DNA from: JBGPOS01 sp041488155
GTDB taxonomy: Bacteria; Chloroflexota; Dehalococcoidia; Tepidiformales; Tepidiformaceae
Reading direction: 5' to 3'
Assembly (NCBI GenBank): GCA_041488155.1
Contig: JBGPOS010000055.1
Span: 1 to 27,730, forward strand
Length of the DNA stretch: 27,730 bases
Positions 1 through 7,123 of the stretch are shown here, one piece after another (positions within the stretch are counted from its first letter, which is position 1; each line of letters starts with the position of its first letter). The notes under the pieces are model-generated. The model had not been told where the DNA came from. It saw only the letters and a list, made by a program, of their open reading frames with translations, and did no database searches. The position numbers and the translations under genes are program-made.

Positions 1-233
1 CGTCCAGCGAAGTAGGTAAGGTGCTGGATGGCGCCCCCGGTCATGATGTAGGGCGAGAAGTGGTGGTCGATGGCCCAGTAGGAGTCAAAACCGAGCGGCT
101 CGACGAGACTGCCAAGGTGAAGTTCTTCCTCGTACAGCTGCTGGTCCGTCACCCTGGGCGGTCCGGGGCGATGGGCTTCGAAGCGATCCCAGTCGCCGTA
201 GTTCTGATAGTTGAAGTGGACGCCTATCCGCAT
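1..233 (-). CDS. Luciferase-like flavin monooxygenase, N-terminal part (runs off the window)
   Basis: Reading leftwards from an ATG at 233, the frame stays open to the window edge (77 codons). The protein begins MRIGVHFNYQNYGDW and later has GFDSYWAIDHHFSPY. That is the first beta strand and the xxHHF segment of bacterial-luciferase-like (LLM) oxidoreductases, which use reduced FMN or F420 in a TIM barrel. A GGGAGGA ribosome site lies 3 bases upstream of the ATG and fixes the start. Only about a fifth of the usual 330-400 residues is visible, so substrate and cofactor cannot be told. Two further LLM genes lie in the window (9434-10699 and 15875-16864), so this family is expanded locally. Confidence 0.8.
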   Translation of the reverse strand, partial: MRIGVHFNYQNYGDWDRFEAHRPGPPRVTDQQLYEEELHLGSLVEPLGFDSYWAIDHHFSPYIMTGGAIQHLTYFAG

Positions 234-330
234 GATTCCTCCCGAGGGGCGTTTGCCCGGCCGCGGCCGTGTCGCATGCTAGCACCCCGAGGGGGCGGCG
301 CGCCGGTCAAGACGGGCGCGAGGGACTGGC

Positions 331-358
331 TTGGCACTGAGACTCCCCTCACCATAGT
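331..358 (+). promoter_or_regulatory. Candidate sigma-70-type promoter upstream of the sortase gene
   Basis: TTGGCA at 331-336 (5 of 6 to the -35 consensus) is followed after 16 bases by CATAGT at 353-358 (4 of 6 to the -10 consensus). Transcription would start near 364-366, which is at or just after the ATG at 362. This makes the true start of the sortase uncertain. Confidence 0.4.
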
Positions 359-361
359 GAA

Positions 362-1078
362 ATGCTCGGATTGAAGCTTTCTCCCAACGTTTCACTGGCT
401 GGCCTCGTCACCGGCGCCTCTCTGATCGGACTCGCCTTCGCCTGTGGTGGCGATAGCGACAAGGTCGTCGTGGCTTCGCCGACGGAATCGGCGACTGCGA
501 CGGCGATCCCGACCAGCACCGCTACGCCCCCTCCAACGCCGACGCCCACTCCGTTCGCGGGCAAGGTCGCCCGGCTCAAGTTCCCCCGCTTTGGCGTAGA
601 TGCCCCAATCGAGGAGTTGAGCGTCGACGCCACGGACACGATGCAGACGCCGGCACACGGTCGCGAGAACTCCGACGTTGGCTGGTACAACTCGGCCCTC
701 AAACCAACGGCCCCATTCCTCGGAACTCGCCCGGGATGGCAGGGGAACGCAGTCTTCTCCGCACACGTCTACTACATCAGTTCGGCAGTCTGCCCGAACA
801 ACCCGCTTGCCTGCCCCGCGCCGTTCCAGCGGCTCGCCCAGAGCAAACCGGGGGATGAAGTGATCGTCACTATGGAGAACGGCATCGAGTACCACTACAA
901 GGTGATCTCCTACAAGCAGTACACGCGCGACAACATCCCGATGGGCGACATCATCTCGCCGCCCGAGCAGCCCAAGGACAAGCAGTGGATCACTCTGATC
1001 ACCTGCGGCGGCGCCCTTGACTCAAGCGGTGTCGAGTACGTCTCGCGCGACGTTGTCGTCGCCGAGAGGGTTTCCTAG
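362..1078 (+). CDS. Sortase family cysteine transpeptidase, probably membrane-anchored
   Basis: The 238-residue product has a hydrophobic N-terminus (about residues 11-28) ending in AFAC at Cys28. This is either a signal anchor or an imperfect lipobox. A low-complexity Thr/Pro linker (about 49-65) and a sortase beta-barrel follow. The catalytic set is visible: His135 in FSAHVYY, Cys215 in TLITCGG and Arg229 in VSRDVVVAE. The short TLxTC and RDVVV motifs match the sortase superfamily, as in the compact sortases of Chloroflexota and Actinobacteria. It would act outside the cell, joining or cleaving sorting-signal proteins, but no LPxTG-like substrate gene is present here. The ATG at 362 has no good ribosome site and nearly coincides with the predicted transcription start. 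The in-frame TTG at 371 would give a cleaner signal sequence beginning with Lys. The gene ends 3 bases before the convergent gene's stop. Confidence 0.85.
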   Translation: MLGLKLSPNVSLAGLVTGASLIGLAFACGGDSDKVVVASPTESATATAIPTSTATPPPTPTPTPFAGKVARLKFPRFGVDAPIEELSVDATDTMQTPAHGRENSDVGWYNSALKPTAPFLGTRPGWQGNAVFSAHVYYISSAVCPNNPLACPAPFQRLAQSKPGDEVIVTMENGIEYHYKVISYKQYTRDNIPMGDIISPPEQPKDKQWITLITCGGALDSSGVEYVSRDVVVAERVS

Positions 1079-1081
1079 GCT

Positions 1082-2725
1082 CTAGCCGAGATACATCGAG
1101 CCGCGCCGGCCGCCCTTGGGGTCGGTGAGGACGTTGATGACAGCAACGGTGTTTGAAGCGAGCGCCTTTTCGAGCGTCGGGCGGATATCGTTGGGATCAG
1201 TGACGCGGGCGGAAAAGCCTCCGACCATCTCGCCCATCTTTTCGTAGTGCACGGGCAGGAGCGCGGCGATCGGGGGAGAGTCAGCAGGGAACATTCGGTC
1301 CTGGATTGAGTGGCCGGCGATGCCCCCGTTGTTCGAGATGACGAAGACGACGTTCGCCCCGACGCGGGCGGCGGTCTCCACTTCCATCGCCGCCGCCCCG
1401 AAGGCGTAGTCGCCCACGACGGCGATGGCGGGATGATCGGGCATGGCCAGCTTTGCCCCGAGCGCGTAGGGGACGCCGGTACCCATGCACCCGGTGGTGC
1501 CGGAATTCAACAGGGAGCGCGGGTTGTAGCTGGGCAGCACCGCCCGCGCGACGGCCATCGTCATCTCGGCGTCGACGCTGACGTTGGAGTCGCGGGGGAT
1601 CACATCGCGGATGTCGCGGAGCAGGCGATAGTGGTTGATGGGCGACTGGTCCGAGGACATCTGCTCGCTGATAGTCGCCTCATTCTTGTGGGCGTCGTTG
1701 CGGAGGGCGTCGAGCCAACCAGTGGCCGCTGAAGCCAACCTCCGGCCCTGGAGCGCGCTGGCGATGGCCTCGGCGCCCAGGGCGCAGTCGGCGAACATCC
1801 CGAACTCGAGATCGGCGGCGCTGGTCATCTCCTCGGGCACGATGTCGATCTGGGCGAGGCGGACGGCTTCGGCGAACCTTGGCGCCCGGCCGAACTGGAA
1901 GATCCAGTTGAACCGGCCTCCGACCATGAGCACGGCATCGGCCCCTGCGAGGGCGGACGAGCGGGCCGCGTTCATGCACATCGCGTTGTCGTCCGCGATG
2001 ACGCCGCGCCCCATGGGCGAGGCGACGTAGGGTATCCCGAGATTCACGAGGCGGGTGAGCGGTGCGGTCGCGTCGGCCCAGGCGGCTCCCTTGCCGACGA
2101 GGATCAGCGGACGCTGGGCGCCAGCCAGCATCGAGGCGATCGATTCGACGAGGCTCGGGTCGGGGTGGGGCCGCGAGACGATGGGCGATGACTCGCGGAG
2201 GCGGACTCGTTCTTCTTCGACCCGCCGGCGGACGAACTGGCCGGGAAAGTCGAGGTAGACGCCGCCCGGCCGGCCCGCGATCGCCTTCCCGAGCGCGAGG
2301 TGGACCAAATCGGGGATCCGTTCCGTGCTATCGACCTGCGCCGTCCATTTGCAGCCAGGCTTCGCGAAGGCCACCTGGTCGGCCTCCTGGAACCCGCCGA
2401 GGCCGCGGGTGCGGCCGTCGGCTGAGCCGCCGAGCACCACCAATGGCATCCCGGACTCGGTCGCGACGTGGAGGCCGGTGACAGTGTTGATCGTGCCCGG
2501 TCCCGAACCGGTGACGACGACCCCCGGCTTCTTCGCGCCGTCGCCCCCGGCGGCGGCGGCGAAGCAGGCTGACTCTTCGTGGCGGCAGTTCACGACCTGG
2601 ATGCCTTCTTCTTGCATCCCGGCCATGATTTCGATCGCGGGGCCTGCGACAACGCCGAAGGCCGTATCAATTCCAGCCCGCTTAAGCTGTTTCGCCGCCA
2701 GCTGGCCTCCGTTGAGTTCGGTCAT
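1082..2725 (-). CDS. Thiamine-diphosphate enzyme, oxalyl-CoA decarboxylase / 2-hydroxyacyl-CoA lyase-like
   Basis: The 547-residue protein has the three-domain layout of the acetolactate synthase/oxalyl-CoA decarboxylase superfamily. The N-terminal pyrimidine-binding domain carries the cofactor-activating Glu50 in RHEESA. The central domain contains GGRFNWIFQFG (269-279), which resembles the segment typical of oxalyl-CoA decarboxylases and 2-hydroxyacyl-CoA lyases. The C-terminal domain has the diphosphate/Mg motif GDYAFG (438-443) ending in SNNGG (464-468). The family cleaves or decarboxylates 2-hydroxy- or 2-oxo-acyl-CoA; the substrate cannot be fixed from sequence. GGAGGAAACC before the ATG supports the start. 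It lies 51 bases downstream of the amidohydrolase on the same strand and is likely co-transcribed. An acetolactate synthase large subunit is less likely, because the central motif fits the acyl-CoA enzymes better and no small regulatory subunit is adjacent. Confidence 0.8.
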   Translation of the reverse strand: MTELNGGQLAAKQLKRAGIDTAFGVVAGPAIEIMAGMQEEGIQVVNCRHEESACFAAAAGGDGAKKPGVVVTGSGPGTINTVTGLHVATESGMPLVVLGGSADGRTRGLGGFQEADQVAFAKPGCKWTAQVDSTERIPDLVHLALGKAIAGRPGGVYLDFPGQFVRRRVEEERVRLRESSPIVSRPHPDPSLVESIASMLAGAQRPLILVGKGAAWADATAPLTRLVNLGIPYVASPMGRGVIADDNAMCMNAARSSALAGADAVLMVGGRFNWIFQFGRAPRFAEAVRLAQIDIVPEEMTSAADLEFGMFADCALGAEAIASALQGRRLASAATGWLDALRNDAHKNEATISEQMSSDQSPINHYRLLRDIRDVIPRDSNVSVDAEMTMAVARAVLPSYNPRSLLNSGTTGCMGTGVPYALGAKLAMPDHPAIAVVGDYAFGAAAMEVETAARVGANVVFVISNNGGIAGHSIQDRMFPADSPPIAALLPVHYEKMGEMVGGFSARVTDPNDIRPTLEKALASNTVAVINVLTDPKGGRRGSMYLG

Positions 2726-2776
2726 GGTTTCCTCCGGGACCTGGCTACAGATGGGTGGCGCGAGAGGCTCCGAAGT

Positions 2777-3961
2777 CTAACTGACGCCAGCGACGTGGTA
2801 GATCCTCGCGGAGTTGCCGTGGAGGACCTTGCGAAGGGCGTCCTCGGGCAGCACCGACAGCGTTTGTTCGATGAAGTCCTTCGGCATGATGGCGATGGAG
2901 TTGGGGCCGGGGGACATGCTCGTCGGGTGGGGGAAGTCGGTTTCGTAGAGGAAGTTGTCGGGCCCGAGCTGCTGGATGGCGCCGATCGCCGACTTCTCTT
3001 CGAACCAGAAGCAGGCGTAGACCTGCCGCCGGAAGTATTCGCTGGGAAGCAAGTCCATCTCGGGATGCTCTTCGCGGCACCCGCTGTTGAGCCACTGCCA
3101 GTCCATTGCCTCAAGGAGGAACGGGACCCAGCCGATCCCGCTCTCGACGGAGACGAAGTTCAGACGGGGGAAGCGGTGACACATGCCCGAAAAGATGATG
3201 TCCATGACGGCGTTGGAGTTGTCGAGGAAGATCTGGACGGTCATCTTGGCGTAGGCCGCCTGGCGTCCGTTATCAACGCCGCCGCCGCGCAGCTTGGTGA
3301 GGTCGCCGGAGCCGATGTGGAAGTTGATTGAAAGGTCTGCGTCCTGGGCAGCCGCCCAGAGGGGATCCCAGTGCGGATCGGTGACCCGCGGGAAGCCAAA
3401 CTGGTGGGGCTGGTTCGTCATCAGGACACCTTTGTGGCCGGACTTCGCGGCGCGTTCCAGCTCCTTGACGCAAAAGTCGACGTCCCAGAAGGGCATCGCC
3501 ATGATCGGGATGAAGCGGGTCCGGTCTGCGGAGCACCACTCGATCAGGAAGTCGTTGTAGGCGCGCACGCAGTCGTCCATCAGCTCGCGGTCGCCCAGGC
3601 GGAGGAAGTTGCCGCTGCCGAAGCCACCAACGTTGGGATAGATGACCTGCGCCCAGATGCCGTACTCGTCCATTCGCGCCAGCCGCTCGCGCGCGTCGAA
3701 GGAGCCGTGGTCGGCGGCGTCGAGGGTGGGCGGATGGTCCGGAGGGGGCTCCTTCCAGCCGGCCATCGCAGCGCCGGCCACCGCCATGAACGGTTTGCCG
3801 CCCATGAACCAACGATCCTCGCCGCGCTCTTTATCGAATTCGACGTGGGGGACGAGGTCGCCCCACTTCTTCGAGACGCGGTCAGTCCAAAGGTTCGCCG
3901 GTTCGCTGATGTGACTGTCTGCGTCGATGACCTTGATGCGGTCGACGACTGCCTGTGCCAT
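2777..3961 (-). CDS. Amidohydrolase family 2 (COG2159) metal-dependent hydrolase or decarboxylase
   Basis: The 394-residue TIM-barrel protein opens with VIDADSHISEP (residues 11-21), the DxDxH metal-binding strand of COG2159 enzymes such as ACMSD and gamma-resorcylate decarboxylase. It continues with INFHIGSGD, the SVESGIGWVPF segment and, near the C-terminus, LYETDFPHPTS, which contains the conserved barrel Asp. Relatives hydrolyse or decarboxylate aromatic and cyclic acids; many Chloroflexota and Actinobacteria copies have no known substrate. AAGAGGG eight bases before the ATG at 3961 fixes the start; an upstream in-frame ATG at 4015 lies inside the predicted promoter and is rejected. It heads a two-gene unit with the thiamine-diphosphate enzyme at 1082-2725. 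This suggests that one provides substrate for the other or that both act on the same compound. Confidence 0.85.
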   Translation of the reverse strand: MAQAVVDRIKVIDADSHISEPANLWTDRVSKKWGDLVPHVEFDKERGEDRWFMGGKPFMAVAGAAMAGWKEPPPDHPPTLDAADHGSFDARERLARMDEYGIWAQVIYPNVGGFGSGNFLRLGDRELMDDCVRAYNDFLIEWCSADRTRFIPIMAMPFWDVDFCVKELERAAKSGHKGVLMTNQPHQFGFPRVTDPHWDPLWAAAQDADLSINFHIGSGDLTKLRGGGVDNGRQAAYAKMTVQIFLDNSNAVMDIIFSGMCHRFPRLNFVSVESGIGWVPFLLEAMDWQWLNSGCREEHPEMDLLPSEYFRRQVYACFWFEEKSAIGAIQQLGPDNFLYETDFPHPTSMSPGPNSIAIMPKDFIEQTLSVLPEDALRKVLHGNSARIYHVAGVS

Positions 3962-4010
3962 GGCCTTTTCCCTCTTCGTGGATGCGTATCTGGAATCAGG
4001 GGCTCGCCGA

Positions 4011-4039
4011 AGCATAATGATCTCGGCGGCGGCGGTCGA
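4011..4039 (-). promoter_or_regulatory. Candidate promoter for the amidohydrolase/ThDP-enzyme pair
   Basis: On the minus strand TCGACC (4039-4034) and TATGCT (4016-4011) are separated by exactly 17 bases, each with 4 of 6 consensus matches. A transcript from here would have a leader of about 45 bases with the AAGAGGG ribosome site. Position and spacing are good, but the match is modest. Confidence 0.35.
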
Positions 4040-4084
4040 GCCTTGGGGAGAAGGTAGACATTGGCCCGCGCCGAGCCGGCGGCC

Positions 4085-5011
4085 CTACGGCCGGTCGTGC
4101 TTAATGAAGGTGCCTTTCCGGTACTCTTCGAACGCCGTCTGCAGCTCCGCCTGGGTGTTCATGACGATCGGTCCGCGCCAGGCCACAGGCTCGTGCAGCG
4201 GCTGGCCGGAGACGAGGAGGAACCGGACCGGCTTCGCCTCCGCGGTCACGGAGACGGTGTCTCCGGCGGGGCGAAACAGGACGAGTGTGCCGTCGCCAAG
4301 AGCGCCGGCACACTCCGTGCGCGAGTAGCTCTCGCCCACGTCTTCACGGTCGGAAGCGTCGCGACCCCGTCCGAAGTAGCCCTCGCCGCCAATAACGTAG
4401 GCGAAGACGGTGTGTTCGGGCTTCACCGAGTGGGCGAACGTCGTGCCGGCCGGAAGCGAGACGTCGAGGTATTCAGGATCGGTGACGATGTCCCGCACTG
4501 GCCCCTGGACGCCCTCGACCGCACCAGCGATGACCCGGACCGTCGCCCCGGAGGGCGTCTTCACTGCAGGAATCTCCGCTTGCAGCACCTCCCGATAGCG
4601 CGGGTCCATCATCTTCTCGCGCCTGGGCAGGTTCGCCCAAAGCTGGAAGCCGTACATGCGGCCTTTCGTGTCGCCCCTGGGCATCTCCTGGTGGATGATC
4701 CCGCTGCCGGCGGTCATCCATTGCACGTCGCCGGAGCGGATAACGCCCTCGTTGCCGAGGCTGTCCTTGTGCTCGACATCGCCGTCGAGGACGTAGGTGA
4801 TCGTCTCCATGCCGCGATGTGGATGCCACGGGAAGCCGGGGCGGTACTTCTCGGGGTCGTCGGAACGGAAGTCGTCGAGCAGCAGGAACGGGTCGAGGTC
4901 CGGCATCTCGTCGAACCCAACGGCGCGCTTGAGATGGACGCCAGCTCCTTCGAGGGTCGGCCTGCTCTTCCAGGTCCTCCGGATCAGCCGAGGCGAAGAG
5001 GGGTTGGACAA
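4085..5011 (-). CDS. Pirin family protein (bicupin, quercetinase-like)
   Basis: The 308-residue bicupin has the pirin signature WHPHRGMET, then DVQWMTAGSGIIHQEMPR. The four expected metal ligands are present: His63, His65, His107 and Glu109. They line up with the iron ligands of human pirin and the E. coli YhhW quercetinase. The C-terminal cupin (about 190-290) is typical of full-length family members. Bacterial pirins are cytosolic non-haem iron proteins, some with quercetin 2,3-dioxygenase activity; the natural role here is unknown. The start codon is TTG at 5011, chosen because a strong AAGGAG sits six bases upstream and no ATG lies nearby. It belongs to a run of four minus-strand genes, with gaps of 123 and 137 bases to its neighbours, so co-transcription is possible but not shown. 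Confidence 0.88.
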   Translation of the reverse strand: MSNPSSPRLIRRTWKSRPTLEGAGVHLKRAVGFDEMPDLDPFLLLDDFRSDDPEKYRPGFPWHPHRGMETITYVLDGDVEHKDSLGNEGVIRSGDVQWMTAGSGIIHQEMPRGDTKGRMYGFQLWANLPRREKMMDPRYREVLQAEIPAVKTPSGATVRVIAGAVEGVQGPVRDIVTDPEYLDVSLPAGTTFAHSVKPEHTVFAYVIGGEGYFGRGRDASDREDVGESYSRTECAGALGDGTLVLFRPAGDTVSVTAEAKPVRFLLVSGQPLHEPVAWRGPIVMNTQAELQTAFEEYRKGTFIKHDRP

Positions 5012-5148
5012 TTTCGTCTCCTTGGGGCCGCCGCCCCCAGGTTCAATGGTAGCCGGGGAACGGCGCGGCGCTAACCCCCTTGTCCCGCGCGCTGGAGAAG
5101 GGTAGGGGATGAAGGCCCGGTCAAGAGGCTGCCGGTGCCCTCATCCGA

Positions 5149-6006
5149 TCAGACCGGCTGCCAGTAACGGCGACCGTCCAGCCTGACAACGTTGCCGAAA
5201 CCGGGGTGGGGGAAGTGGCAGGTGGCGAGGGTCATTCCCTCCGCCTCGACGCGGTCGAGAATGGCGGTGCGTGTGAGGATGGCCCGCTCCTGGTCGTTGT
5301 CGAACCCGAAGTGCCATCCCGGCTCGGTGACCAGCGCGGGGTGGACGATGACATCGCCGGGGATGAGCGCCTTCTCTTCGCCAGAAACGATGAGCGCGCA
5401 CATGTGGCCCGGAGTGTGGCCGGGTGTCGAGATGGCGGTCACTTCGCTGGTCAGCGCTTTGTCTCCGTCGACGAGATCCAGCACGCCCAGTTGCTCCAGC
5501 GGAGCAAGCGCACGCTCCACGTAGGGGGCGGCCCCGAAACCCATAATGAAAGCTTCCAACTCCTTCGCAGCGTCCCAGTCCGCCCGGTGCAGGACGTAAC
5601 GCGCCCTGGGGAACGTGGGGGTGCCATTGGCGGCTACGTTCCAGCCGATGTGGTCGATGTGGGCGTGCGTCATGAAGACCACGTCGACATCCGCGGGGTC
5701 AATACCGTGGGACTTCATGTTCTCAAGGAGCTTTCCCTCCGCGCCACCGAGGAGCGGTATCGGGGCGGCGCCGGCGCCGGAGTCGACCAGGATGAGGCGG
5801 CCTTCTGAGCGGACGGCCATCCCGCCGAAGTGCGGCCCCCAGGTGTCCGGCGCGGGGAAAGCGCGGGGGTAACGCTCGCGGTAGGGCTGCCACTGTTCGA
5901 GCGTCGTATCGGGAAAGATCTGGTCGAGCGTGAACGGGAGGCGGCCCTCGTAGTCGGTGAGGGTCAGGATCTCGACGTTTCCAACGCGAAGCCTATCGCC
6001 AAGCAT
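5149..6006 (-). CDS. Metallo-beta-lactamase-fold hydrolase
   Basis: The 285-residue protein carries the full zinc site of the family. THAHIDH gives His114, His116, Asp118 and His119; STPGHTPGH gives His197; IPGD gives Asp218; and a late His lies in CHFPHPGFG (264/267). The N-terminal part (about 1-75) and overall length resemble lactonase/AHL-lactonase-type and other uncharacterised MBL-fold hydrolases. The ATG at 6006 is preferred over an in-frame GTG at 6015, because GGAGGT then lies 7 bases upstream of the ATG but overlaps the GTG too closely. Likely substrates are small esters or lactones; quorum-signal hydrolysis is possible but not supported by context. It is divergent from the cyclase gene, sharing a 204-base intergenic region. 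Confidence 0.87.
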   Translation of the reverse strand: MLGDRLRVGNVEILTLTDYEGRLPFTLDQIFPDTTLEQWQPYRERYPRAFPAPDTWGPHFGGMAVRSEGRLILVDSGAGAAPIPLLGGAEGKLLENMKSHGIDPADVDVVFMTHAHIDHIGWNVAANGTPTFPRARYVLHRADWDAAKELEAFIMGFGAAPYVERALAPLEQLGVLDLVDGDKALTSEVTAISTPGHTPGHMCALIVSGEEKALIPGDVIVHPALVTEPGWHFGFDNDQERAILTRTAILDRVEAEGMTLATCHFPHPGFGNVVRLDGRRYWQPV

Positions 6007-6144
6007 GACATCCACCTCCGTGCGACGCGAGTTTAGGACGCCATGTCAAGGTCAAGACCAGCGAGAAGCTCGGACTTCAACGGATTGAACCCCAAAACAC
6101 CAGGGGTGCCTCGAATTGGTCATAGGAACCCCGGACGGCGTGGT

Positions 6145-6150
6145 TATAAT
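6145..6150 (+). promoter_or_regulatory. Consensus -10 box (TATAAT) before the DUF4242-cyclase gene
   Basis: A perfect TATAAT lies 60 bases upstream of the ATG at 6211. No good -35 hexamer is seen at 16-18 bases; TTGGTC at 6116-6121 is too far away. The downstream AAGGGGG near 6195 would serve as ribosome site. Confidence 0.4.
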
Positions 6151-6210
6151 TCGGGCCACTCGCTGCTCGGGGCACCGCAGCGGCATCTCAGGCCAAGGGG
6201 GCGCGTCTGC

Positions 6211-7065
6211 ATGGCGCTTTACGTCGACGTCCACCTTCGTCACCGGTACCAGGACGATCCTCCGCGGTCGATCGCCGAAATCGAAGCCTCGCACGCCCGA
6301 GACCTCGCCTGCGAAGCCAAGTACGGCGTGCGCTTCGTCGGCGTCTGGTATGACGCAGCGGCCGGCGCGACGAACTGTCTCGTGGAAGCTCCGGGGATCG
6401 ACGCCGCGCTCATGACCCACCTCGAAGCACACGGGCCGTCGGGCGAGCCTGTCCGCATCATTGAGGTCAGCCGGGAGGAAGTCGACGGGTTTCTCGGCGG
6501 GATGTGCACGACGGCAAGCGGCGTCGCGCTCTCGGAAGATGGCACGGCGATCGGCTCTCCGTTCAGGACGGTGTTGTTCACCGACCTGGAGCGCTCGACG
6601 AGCCTGACGCTCGAGCTGGGCGATCGGGCGGCCATGGACGTCTTGCGGGCGCACGACAGAATCGTTCGTGAGGCGATCGGGGGTGGTGGCGGCCGCGAGG
6701 TGAAGCACACCGGCGATGGCATCATGGCCGCCTTCCTCAGTGCCGCGAACGCCGTGGAAGCGGCCGTCGCGATGCAGCGGGCGTTCGCTCTGCACAATCA
6801 GCGAGGCGACGGGATCCAGCTCCACGTACGTGTCGGACTCGCCGCTGGCGAACCTGTGTCCGACCACGAAGACCTGTTCGGCGCCGCCGTCCAGCTGGCG
6901 CGGCGTATCTGCGACCACGCCCAGCCAGGGCAAGTCCTGGTCTCGGCCGCCATCCGGGAGCTCTGTGCCGGTAAGAAGCTCGAGTTCGTCGACCGCGGCG
7001 AAGCGACTTTCAAAGGGTTCGAGACGCCTTCGCGCTACTACGAGGTCCCCTCGCGAGTGGATTGA
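6211..7065 (+). CDS. DUF4242 (SCO4226-like) domain fused to a class III adenylate/guanylate cyclase
   Basis: This is a 284-residue two-domain protein. Residues 1-95 match the DUF4242/SCO4226-type ferredoxin-like domain: HARDL, YGVRFVGVWYD, CLVEAP and HLEAHG are its recurring blocks, and a Streptomyces member binds nickel. Residues 115-280 form a class III nucleotide cyclase domain with metal ligands Asp125 (FTDLERST) and Asp169 (TGDG). A base-recognition Lys165 lies just before TGDG. The usual transition-state Asn is Gln228 in AAVQLARR, and the Arg231 region is kept. It should make cAMP or cGMP under control of the N-terminal domain, perhaps by metal or a small ligand; this link is inferred. 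There is no membrane segment. The ATG at 6211 is preferred to upstream in-frame codons, which would lie before the TATAAT box. Confidence 0.85.
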   Translation: MALYVDVHLRHRYQDDPPRSIAEIEASHARDLACEAKYGVRFVGVWYDAAAGATNCLVEAPGIDAALMTHLEAHGPSGEPVRIIEVSREEVDGFLGGMCTTASGVALSEDGTAIGSPFRTVLFTDLERSTSLTLELGDRAAMDVLRAHDRIVREAIGGGGGREVKHTGDGIMAAFLSAANAVEAAVAMQRAFALHNQRGDGIQLHVRVGLAAGEPVSDHEDLFGAAVQLARRICDHAQPGQVLVSAAIRELCAGKKLEFVDRGEATFKGFETPSRYYEVPSRVD

Positions 7066-7078
7066 TCCAAATTCTCAC

Positions 7079-7109
7079 GGGAGGCGTTCGCCGGGCAACG
7101 CGCCCTCCC
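7079..7109. terminator. Imperfect GC-rich hairpin between convergent genes
   Basis: GGGAGGCGTT (7079-7088) pairs with AACGCGCCCTCCC (7097-7109), with a small bulge, between the cyclase stop (7065) and the P450 stop (7124). There is no U-tract, so this is a possible bidirectional terminator only. Confidence 0.35.
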
Positions 7110-7123
7110 CTCCCGCGGAGCGA

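Noticed and set aside
500..560. Repeated Thr/Pro codons that look like a short tandem repeat.
   Set aside because: It encodes the low-complexity linker of the sortase, a normal feature, not an independent repeat.
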